The position numbers and the translations under genes are program-made. This document shows positions 1 through 6,673 of a stretch of 11,038 bases of DNA, one piece after another. Below the pieces are notes generated by a model, which searched no databases, was not told the origin of the DNA, and worked only from the letters and a program-made list of their open reading frames with translations. Positions within the stretch are counted from its first letter, which is position 1. Each line of letters starts with the position of its first letter. The DNA is from Proteiniphilum sp. UBA5283 (GTDB lineage Bacteria; Bacteroidota; Bacteroidia; Bacteroidales; Dysgonomonadaceae), in NCBI GenBank assembly GCA_002408485.1, contig DHSP01000047.1:1-11038 (forward strand), given 5' to 3'.

Positions 1-279
1 TATCATTTTCCTTATCTTTTAAATCATATTTTACAGTAACAGACCTCCATTTTTATTTAATTTTGAAGTTGAATCAACAGGCCTATTTTCTGTTAAATTA
101 ATACAGGAAAAACTTTGCAAGAATGATGCACAATCATTCTAATTCCAGCCATAACAACATGTTCTTTTAATCACCAGAGATCTGAGTCCAGTTAATAAGT
201 AGTTAAAACAAATAATATTAGTCCAGACGATAGCGATAAAAAACAACCTTTTCAAAACATATAAACAAATTTTACTTTA
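1..279. other. AT-rich leader region upstream of the oxidoreductase gene
   Basis: No convincing coding sequence is seen in this non-coding stretch, which is markedly more A/T-rich than the gene that follows. It should hold the promoter and operator for the first gene and possibly the whole cluster. TAATTTTG at 58-65 fits the Bacteroidota -7 consensus TAnnTTTG, but no good TTTG -33 box lies at the right distance. A TTTG at 114-117 could be a -33 box, but the sequence about 22 nt downstream (TAATTCCA, 140-147) matches the -7 consensus only in its first half. An inverted repeat at 120-140 is listed separately. AACATGTT at 156-163 is an 8-bp palindrome of unknown meaning. No promoter can be assigned with confidence. 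Confidence 0.5.
120..140. promoter_or_regulatory. Perfect 8-bp inverted repeat, candidate operator
   Basis: AGAATGAT (120-127) and ATCATTCT (133-140) are exact reverse complements separated by the 5-nt spacer GCACA. The 21-bp dyad has the size and half-site spacing typical of a dimeric regulator site. It sits about 140 nt upstream of the oxidoreductase start, directly after a TTTG (114-117) that could be a -33 box. It could also form a small RNA hairpin, but no T-run follows, so a terminator is unlikely. No regulator gene is in the window, so the binding partner is unknown. Confidence 0.35.
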
Positions 280-1659
280 ATGAAAAACAAAGAAAATCAG
301 ATGTCAAGAAGAAAGTTTCTGGCAGTCTCGGGAGCCATTGCCGGAACAACGATTGTGAACCCCGCTTCACACATCCTTGCCGGGAACATGGCCGGCAACG
401 GCGGAAACAGCGGAAACAACAAGAAAACAAGGCTGGCCATCGTAGGCCTCGGCAGCAGGGGCACCGGCATGTGGGGGAGAAGTCTCGTAGAGGAATATGG
501 CGAACTGGTCGAGTTCGTGGGGCTCTGTGACCACAACCCCGGAAGACTGGCACTGGGCAAGGAACTTATCGGCGCCGACTGCCCCACCTTCGAGGACTTC
601 GAACAGATGATGCGGGAGACCAAGCCCAACCAGCTGATCGTCACCACCGACGACAACACGCACGACCACTTCATCGTAAAAGGAATGGAGATGGGTGCCG
701 ATATCATCTGCGAAAAGCCGATGGCCATCGACGAGAAGAAGATCCAGCGCATCATCGATGCCGAGAAGAGAACCGGCAAGCAATGCAGGGTCACCTTCAA
801 CTACCGCTACTCCCCCCACCGCGCCAGGATGTGGGAGATCCTCCAGGCGGGTGAAATCGGCGAACTCACCTCGGTCGATTTTCATTGGTACCTCGACACC
901 TCGCACGGCGCCGATTACTTCCGCAGGTGGCACCGGCTGGTGGAGAAAGGAGGATCGCTTTGGGTACACAAGGCCAGCCATCACTTCGACCTGCTCAACT
1001 GGTGGATCGGCAGCGATCCGGAGAGCGTCTACGCCCTGGGCGATCTGGAGTTCTACGGGAAAAACGGCCCTTTCCGTGCCGACAACTGCAGAAGCTGCCC
1101 CCACACCAAAGAGTGCAAGTTCTACTTCGACATCATGCGCAGCGAACAACTCAAGCGCCTCTATGTGGACAACGAGAAATACGACGGGTACCACCGCGAC
1201 GGATGTGTCTTCCGTAACGATGTTAACATCTACGACAAGATGGCGGCTACCATCAAATACATGAATGGCGTACAGGTCTCTTACTCACTTACCGCTTACT
1301 CGCCTTACGAAGGATACCGGATTGCCTTCAACGGCACCAAGGGCAGGATGGATGCCTGGATACAGGAGTCAAATCCCACCACCGATGTCAACTACGACGA
1401 GATCATGGTCTCGAAAAACTTTGGCAAAAGAGAGTACTTCCATATCCCACAGGGAACGGGTCATGGCGGCGGCGACAAGCTACTGAAAGACCAGATCTTT
1501 ATCCCCGGCACGCCCGACCCGCTGCGGCAGGCCGCCGGTGTGCGCGACGGGTCACTGGCCTGCCTGATAGGCATTGCCGCGAGAAAGAGCATCGCCTCCA
1601 AAGAGCCGGTGATGATCAAAGACCTGACCTCCATTCAGCCCATGGTGAAGAAAGCCTGA
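280..1659 (+). CDS. Tat-exported Gfo/Idh/MocA family oxidoreductase
   Basis: This 459-residue protein is predicted to be a nucleotide-dependent sugar oxidoreductase, or a GH109-like glycosidase using NAD redox chemistry, acting in the periplasm. Residues 9-14 (SRRKFL) plus a hydrophobic stretch form a twin-arginine signal, followed by a Gly/Asn-rich linker (about 35-49). The Rossmann domain starts at residue 51, with GLGSRG at 56-61. D84 at the end of the second strand suggests NAD(H) preference. The family EKP motif is at 145-147. The catalytic segment reads K231-A-S-H-H235-F-D, with Lys where many relatives have Asp. C270, C273, C279 and C309 form a cluster that could bind a metal. Tat export fits the family, because the cofactor is bound before export. 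Translation could instead start at Met8 (base 301), which also keeps the Tat motif; neither start has a Shine-Dalgarno sequence. The gene is 112 nt upstream of susC, with a hairpin between. Family and export are well supported; the substrate is unknown. Confidence 0.9.
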   Translation: MKNKENQMSRRKFLAVSGAIAGTTIVNPASHILAGNMAGNGGNSGNNKKTRLAIVGLGSRGTGMWGRSLVEEYGELVEFVGLCDHNPGRLALGKELIGADCPTFEDFEQMMRETKPNQLIVTTDDNTHDHFIVKGMEMGADIICEKPMAIDEKKIQRIIDAEKRTGKQCRVTFNYRYSPHRARMWEILQAGEIGELTSVDFHWYLDTSHGADYFRRWHRLVEKGGSLWVHKASHHFDLLNWWIGSDPESVYALGDLEFYGKNGPFRADNCRSCPHTKECKFYFDIMRSEQLKRLYVDNEKYDGYHRDGCVFRNDVNIYDKMAATIKYMNGVQVSYSLTAYSPYEGYRIAFNGTKGRMDAWIQESNPTTDVNYDEIMVSKNFGKREYFHIPQGTGHGGGDKLLKDQIFIPGTPDPLRQAAGVRDGSLACLIGIAARKSIASKEPVMIKDLTSIQPMVKKA

Positions 1660-1674
1660 AGAAATAACACATAT

Positions 1675-1703
1675 TGCCGGATATCAGTGATTGATATCCG
1701 GCA
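1675..1703 (+). terminator. Perfect 12-bp hairpin after the oxidoreductase gene
   Basis: TGCCGGATATCA (1675-1686) pairs perfectly with TGATATCCGGCA (1692-1703) around a 5-nt loop (GTGAT). It starts 15 nt after the oxidoreductase stop codon. Only TTT follows before ACC, so it is a weak intrinsic terminator by the usual rule. It may reduce read-through into susC, protect the upstream mRNA 3' end, or mark the border between two transcription units. Confidence 0.55.
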
Positions 1704-1744
1704 TTTACCATGAACAAAGTGAATTTTAACTGAATCAGAAAAAA

Positions 1745-1752
1745 TGAATTTG
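1745..1752 (+). promoter_or_regulatory. Weak candidate -7 element upstream of susC
   Basis: TGAATTTG differs from the Bacteroidota -7 consensus TAnnTTTG at one position and lies 19 nt before the susC start codon. No clear TTTG -33 box is seen about 20-22 nt upstream; the nearest sequence is ATTTTAAC. If used, the 5' leader would be very short. It is listed because the preceding hairpin suggests susC may need its own promoter. Confidence 0.2.
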
Positions 1753-1771
1753 AACGCTTATAAAAAACATT

Positions 1772-4700
1772 ATGACTAAATTGACCTTTACCTCGAAAAT
1801 TTTTATTTTACTACTAAGCGTATTATCCTTATTCACGAGGGCTACTGCTCAGGAAAGCACCATCATTGGTAAGGTAATGGATACACTGGGAGAACCGATG
1901 ATTGGAGTGACCGTGCAAGTTGAAGGAACTTCAACCGGAACAGTAACCGATTTTGAAGGAAACTACACGCTGAGAGTCCCCAGTCGCGATGTAAGCATTC
2001 TCTTTTCTTTTGTTGGGTATGAGTCACAAACCATTCCTGTCGGCAACAGAAGCCGGATAGATGTGACAATGACCGAGAATGTAACCTTGATGGAGGAATT
2101 GATTGTGATCGGGTACGGCACCGTAACCAAACGCTCTCTATCTACAGCGGTGGCAACAGTTGAAGGAGACAAGGTGGCAGATTTACCCACAGGTAACCTG
2201 GCACAAAGCCTTGTAGGAATGAGCTCCGGCGTAACATTCCAACAAATCAGCGGACAGCCGGGTGAATCACCTGCTATCCGAATCAGGGGAAATGGTTCCA
2301 TCAACAGCGGAAATGACCCCCTTTATGTAATTGACGGATATCCCACAACCTCCAGCAGCGATTTTGCAAACATCAATCCTCAGGATGTGGAAAGCATCCA
2401 GATCCTGAAAGATGCTGCTTCATCGGCTATTTACGGCTCACGCGCCGGTAACGGGGTGATTATCGTCACTACAAAAAAAGGCAAGGAGGGCAAGCCGGAT
2501 ATCCGCCTCAATGTACAGATGGGCATGAGCCAGCCATCTACCTATGTCGATGTGCTGGGTAGGGATGACTACCTGGAGATGGTGATCGAAGCAAGAACCA
2601 ACAACGGGACCATCAACAACTTCCCCGCACTGCAGGATCTCTGGAACAAACGAAGCACCCTGCCGGACAACAACTGGCAGAAAGATATTTTCCGTAATGC
2701 CCCCAACTACAGGACAAGCGTCTCAGTGATCGGTGGTACGGAAAAAGTGAAATACAATTTTTCCGCCTCTTATCTCAATGAGGATGGGATTTTGCTGAAC
2801 TCTTATAACAAGCGTATCAACCTGAAAGGTGGATTCGAGGCGCTGCTCACAGATAAGATCAAATTAGGTGTCAGCTTCTCTCCTACCTACAACCACACCC
2901 GTGCACAGAACCCTTCGGGCGGAAATACCGAAGATGTGACTGGCATTGTGGCTGAAGCCCTTACCTATCCTCCTATTTTCACCCCCTATATGGAAAATGG
3001 TGACTATTTTCAGGTGGCACAACATGCCGGAGGCAAAAACGGATACCCCAACTACGGTTTCAATACCCAGATCAGGAATCCGGTAGCCAACCTGATGGAG
3101 AACTTCGACAACAGGTGGTCGTTCCGTTCGCTGAACAACGCTTTCCTTGAGTTCAGACCAATTGAAGGATTGGTCATCCGCTCCAGCGCCGACCTGATGA
3201 TCAACTCCTATAAACGTGATTATTACCAGACTGCCTACCTGCTGGGGAACAGCTATACGGGTAATAAATCAACACCCAATTTCAATACCATTGACGGATA
3301 TCGCTCCTCGCTTCTGGCTTACGACCTGTATTCCTCCACTACGGCCACTTACAACTGGATAATGAATGAGGGTCACAACTTCACCGCCTTGTTCGGTTAT
3401 GATGCAGAGTACTTCAATACATTTGATGTACGACAGGATGACCGTACCGACAGCGACTACCCGATTGCATACACACAGACCAATATCACCAACGTGAACG
3501 GCGCTAATCTTTGGAACGGCTCCTCCAATGTGGGCGAATATGCGTTTGACGCTGTTTTCGGTCGACTCAACTACGATTACAACCAGAAGTATGTAGCTTC
3601 CGCATCCCTCCGGCGCGACCGATCCAGTAAGTTCGGTCCCGGCAAACGCGCGGGTATCTTCTACTCGGGATCGGCTGCCTGGAATATTTCTGAAGAGGAG
3701 TGGGGTAAAAGCGACTGGCTGACCAGTTCAAAAATCAGGCTGAGCTACGGTCTCACCGGTAATGACCAGATTGGTGATTATTATGCATGGATGGCTTCGC
3801 TTGGCAGTTCCAACCAGGTGGTATTCGGCAGCAACGAAAACATGGTGACACGTACCGCCTATTATCCCAACGGCTACTCCAATCCATACCTGGGATGGGA
3901 AACCAACAGCCAGTGGGATATGGGTATTGATCTGGGATTCTTCAACCGTTTTGGACTGACTGTGGATCTATACCGCAGGGTGAGCGAAGTGGTGATGTCC
4001 ATGTCTATCCCCAACTTCAACGGTATTGCATCCTCCATCATGGCCAACTCGGGAGAAATAGAAAACAAGGGTTTTGAAGCACAACTGATCGCACCTATCC
4101 TGACAGGCGACTTCAAATGGACAGCCACACTAAACGGTTCAAAGAACATCAACAAGATCCTCTCCCTCGCAAACGGACAATCCCAACTCTCCAATCAGAG
4201 AGCGGGAACCAAGTGGTCAAATGTGATCCGCAACTATGTGGGCAGACCAATGGGCGATATGTATATGCTGAAAGTGATCGGCACCTTTAACAATACCGAT
4301 GACGTGAAGAACAAGCCCAATTTTGGGACACAGGCAATCGGTGACCTGATGTACGAAGACTATAGTAAAGACGGAAAGATCGATAGTGATGACTTCCAAC
4401 TCGTGGGTAACTACCAGCCGGATTTTACCTTCGGATGGACCAACACGTTTGCATACAAAAACATTGACCTCAACTTCACGATTGACGGCCAGACAGGAGG
4501 GGAAGTAATCTTTGCCGCTGCACGTGCCTTTACGCTGAACAGATACGACGACAATGTGCTGGCTGAGTCCGGTCTGGGACGATGGAAATCGGAAAGTGAT
4601 CCCGGTAACGGCACATCACACAAGGCGGGGACCAACAATCTCGGCTCCAACATCAATGCCTCTACCCGTTATCTCTATAGCTCCGATTACCTTCGTTTGC

Positions 4701-4927
4701 GAAATCTGGGTATTGGCTACCTCCTTCCGAAGCAGATCTCAAAGAAGATGGGTTTTGAAATGTTGCGATTCAGCCTGAATGCACAAAACCTCTACACCTT
4801 CGATAAATATCCGGGTTATTCGGTCGAGTCGAACTATTCCGGAAACTCAGCCACCAACAACGGCGTTGATTTCGGAAGCTACCCCTTGTCTCGTGTAGTC
4901 ACATTCGGAGTCAACATTGGTTTCTAA
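1772..4927 (+). CDS. susC: SusC-like TonB-dependent outer-membrane transporter
   Basis: This 1051-residue outer-membrane beta-barrel takes up oligosaccharides delivered by its SusD partner, powered by TonB-ExbBD. Residues 1-26 are a Sec signal peptide (likely cleavage ATA|QE). A CarboxypepD_reg-like beta-sandwich follows at about 28-102 (IIGKVMDTLGEPMIGVTV, then FEGNYTLRV). A TonB-box-like segment, EELIVIGYG, lies at 108-116. The plug domain (about 118-240) carries the SusC hallmarks IRIRGNGSI, PLYVIDGY (183-190), DVESIQILKDA (205-215) and YGSRAGNGVIIVTTKKG. The rest is barrel, ending in Phe as outer-membrane proteins usually do. Length is normal and the frame is intact. There is no N-terminal STN domain, so direct signalling to an anti-sigma factor is not expected. 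susD follows after 46 nt, almost certainly in the same transcript. The symbol denotes the family; the glycan is unknown. Confidence 0.97.
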   Translation: MTKLTFTSKIFILLLSVLSLFTRATAQESTIIGKVMDTLGEPMIGVTVQVEGTSTGTVTDFEGNYTLRVPSRDVSILFSFVGYESQTIPVGNRSRIDVTMTENVTLMEELIVIGYGTVTKRSLSTAVATVEGDKVADLPTGNLAQSLVGMSSGVTFQQISGQPGESPAIRIRGNGSINSGNDPLYVIDGYPTTSSSDFANINPQDVESIQILKDAASSAIYGSRAGNGVIIVTTKKGKEGKPDIRLNVQMGMSQPSTYVDVLGRDDYLEMVIEARTNNGTINNFPALQDLWNKRSTLPDNNWQKDIFRNAPNYRTSVSVIGGTEKVKYNFSASYLNEDGILLNSYNKRINLKGGFEALLTDKIKLGVSFSPTYNHTRAQNPSGGNTEDVTGIVAEALTYPPIFTPYMENGDYFQVAQHAGGKNGYPNYGFNTQIRNPVANLMENFDNRWSFRSLNNAFLEFRPIEGLVIRSSADLMINSYKRDYYQTAYLLGNSYTGNKSTPNFNTIDGYRSSLLAYDLYSSTTATYNWIMNEGHNFTALFGYDAEYFNTFDVRQDDRTDSDYPIAYTQTNITNVNGANLWNGSSNVGEYAFDAVFGRLNYDYNQKYVASASLRRDRSSKFGPGKRAGIFYSGSAAWNISEEEWGKSDWLTSSKIRLSYGLTGNDQIGDYYAWMASLGSSNQVVFGSNENMVTRTAYYPNGYSNPYLGWETNSQWDMGIDLGFFNRFGLTVDLYRRVSEVVMSMSIPNFNGIASSIMANSGEIENKGFEAQLIAPILTGDFKWTATLNGSKNINKILSLANGQSQLSNQRAGTKWSNVIRNYVGRPMGDMYMLKVIGTFNNTDDVKNKPNFGTQAIGDLMYEDYSKDGKIDSDDFQLVGNYQPDFTFGWTNTFAYKNIDLNFTIDGQTGGEVIFAAARAFTLNRYDDNVLAESGLGRWKSESDPGNGTSHKAGTNNLGSNINASTRYLYSSDYLRLRNLGIGYLLPKQISKKMGFEMLRFSLNAQNLYTFDKYPGYSVESNYSGNSATNNGVDFGSYPLSRVVTFGVNIGF

Positions 4928-4973
4928 CTCCCGCCATCAACCATAACATACTGAAATATAACAATATATTCAT

Positions 4974-6587
4974 ATGAAAAAAATAATTACAATACTATTC
5001 ATCGGAATTATGGCTTTGAGGCTTCATTCCTGCAGTGACAGTTTTTTTGACCGTTTCCCTTCAGATTCAATGCAGGTGGAGACCTATCTCACCAATGATG
5101 AAGAAGTGGAAAATATGCTCTATGATGTCTATTACCAACTCCGTTCCGTCACACAGGACATCATATACCTCAATGACATAGGTACGGATGTGGCATACAA
5201 CAGGAAAACAAACAACTCAATGGACCATATCAATCTCAATGAGAGCAATATCACTGAGACATTTGGTATCTCCTCCACCATCTGGTCGGGATGTTTCAAC
5301 ATCATCAACCGGTCGAATTATGTACTGGAGTCATTGGGCAATGTGGCAGATGAAACAAACAGAAAACAGTTTGAAGGGGAAGCTAAATTTTTTCGCGCAT
5401 ATGCCTATTTCCAGCTGGTAAGGCTATTTGGCAACGTTCCGATCAGTACCGGGGTCATCAAGGATTATACCACGCTCTACAAGTATCCTCGTCAGCCGGT
5501 TGATGAGGTATACAGCCAGATCCATCAAGACCTTACTGACGCGGCAGCAGGCTTACCCAACAGCTACACGGTGGAGTCATTAAAAGGGAGAGCGACCCGG
5601 ATTGCTGCCCTGACCATGTTGGGAGAGGTTTATATGACCAGAAATGATTTTGAGACTGCCAAAACGCATCTGAAAAGTGTGATCGATTTCGCCAATGCCA
5701 ATCCCACCATACTGGGACTTGAAACAAATGTGGAAGATATCTATGATTCACGCAATGCCAACGGAAAAGAGATTATCATGGCTGCTCAGTTCAATTATGG
5801 CTCTACAATCATTAGCAACTATCTGATGTCTGCCTCCATTCCCAATATCATCAATCCTTCCGCACAGCCAACCTATGCTTATGACGACGGAACAACAACC
5901 ACAATCAAGACATCCGAGGGTACAAGTATCTTTCTGATGACGTATGATCTCTATAAGAAATATGACCCTGAAAAGGACAAGAGATTTCAAAAATTGGTTT
6001 ACAACGGATTGTATGACGCAGAGTTTTCCTCCACCGCTCCCTTTGCATACAGGACAACATCAAATGCAACCTATCTGCCAACAACGCTTAAATACTATGA
6101 TCATCAGAACAATTACAACGGACTCTCAAAATATGCCGCCGGCACTGACAACATTGTATACCGGTATGCCGATGTATTGCTGATGTACGCCGAGTGTCTG
6201 AATGAGACAAACAATACCGCAGGCGCCGCTACCTACCTGAATTTGGTTCGGAACAGAGCAGGTCTTGATGCAACTACTGCCGCATCGAAAGAGGATCTGT
6301 CCATGGCCATTGAAAATGAACGTCTGTTGGAACTCTGCTTTGAGGGGCATCGCTGGTTCGACCTGTTACGTATCGGACGTCTCACCAAAATCATGACCGA
6401 TCATTTCAACTGGGCTGAACCGGGACTCAACTCTGTGATTCAATCACACATGAACGGAAATGACAAAATCGACTCCAAGGCTACCTGGAAGTGGGCGGAT
6501 GTCACCTATCCGATTCTGTTTCCACTCCCGTATGATCAATTGCAATTGATGCTGGATTTCGGATGGACACAAAATGAAGGATATTGA
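4974..6587 (+). CDS. susD: SusD-like (RagB/SusD) surface glycan-binding lipoprotein
   Basis: This 537-residue lipoprotein forms the lid of the SusC channel and binds glycan at the cell surface. The signal peptide ends in the lipobox LHSC, with C20 the likely acylated cysteine; His at -2 is unusual but tolerable. The mature start CSDSFFD resembles typical SusD N-termini and includes an acidic residue near the cysteine, in line with surface export. Family motifs include FEGEAKFFRAYAYFQLVRLF (133-152, the TPR-like core), RYADVLLMYAECLNE (398-411), YLNLVRNRAG (421-430) and ENERLLELCFEGHRWFDLLR (447-466). The C-terminal end, with FPLPYDQLQLM and TQNEGY, is a variant of the usual SusD ending. Length is normal. 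No SusE/F-like gene follows: the next gene is the sulfatase, behind a strong hairpin. Ligand-binding residues cannot be identified from sequence alone. Confidence 0.96.
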   Translation: MKKIITILFIGIMALRLHSCSDSFFDRFPSDSMQVETYLTNDEEVENMLYDVYYQLRSVTQDIIYLNDIGTDVAYNRKTNNSMDHINLNESNITETFGISSTIWSGCFNIINRSNYVLESLGNVADETNRKQFEGEAKFFRAYAYFQLVRLFGNVPISTGVIKDYTTLYKYPRQPVDEVYSQIHQDLTDAAAGLPNSYTVESLKGRATRIAALTMLGEVYMTRNDFETAKTHLKSVIDFANANPTILGLETNVEDIYDSRNANGKEIIMAAQFNYGSTIISNYLMSASIPNIINPSAQPTYAYDDGTTTTIKTSEGTSIFLMTYDLYKKYDPEKDKRFQKLVYNGLYDAEFSSTAPFAYRTTSNATYLPTTLKYYDHQNNYNGLSKYAAGTDNIVYRYADVLLMYAECLNETNNTAGAATYLNLVRNRAGLDATTAASKEDLSMAIENERLLELCFEGHRWFDLLRIGRLTKIMTDHFNWAEPGLNSVIQSHMNGNDKIDSKATWKWADVTYPILFPLPYDQLQLMLDFGWTQNEGY

Positions 6588-6613
6588 GATGTATTGTTTA
6601 GGTTAGAAATCTT

Positions 6614-6666
6614 GAAGTCATTCTGATCTTGTGAAACACAGGATTGGCGTGACTTCTTTTATTTTT
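6614..6666 (+). terminator. Long hairpin with T-rich tail between susD and sulfatase
   Basis: Two 20-nt arms (6614-6633 and 6637-6656) fold around an AAA loop, with 15 Watson-Crick pairs, 4 G-U pairs and 1 mismatch. The outer 7 bp (GAAGTCA / TGACTTC) are perfect. TTTTATTTTT (6657-6666) follows at once, the classic intrinsic-terminator layout. It starts 27 nt after the susD stop and its T-tract ends 7 nt before the sulfatase ATG. No clear promoter lies between the hairpin and that ATG, so it more likely acts as a partial terminator or attenuator, giving more susCD than enzyme mRNA. It could also stabilise the susCD transcript 3' end. Confidence 0.7.
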
Positions 6667-6673
6667 ATAAGTT

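Noticed and set aside
58..65. TAATTTTG as the promoter -7 box of the oxidoreductase gene
   Set aside because: It fits TAnnTTTG, but no TTTG-like -33 box lies at suitable spacing, and the match can arise by chance in such AT-rich DNA. It is mentioned only within the leader entry.
156..163. AACATGTT palindrome in the leader
   Set aside because: It is only 8 bp and does not extend outward (C faces C). It is too short to claim as an operator.
367..1194. 275-residue open frame on the minus strand inside the oxidoreductase gene
   Set aside because: It lies wholly antisense to a clearly recognisable gene and has no domain I recognise. Long antisense frames are expected in GC-rich genes with strong third-position bias.
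695..1264. 189-residue plus-strand frame overlapping the oxidoreductase gene
   Set aside because: Its translation is dominated by Ser, Thr, Ala, Pro and Arg, typical of an out-of-frame reading of a GC-rich gene. The real frame has intact family motifs throughout.
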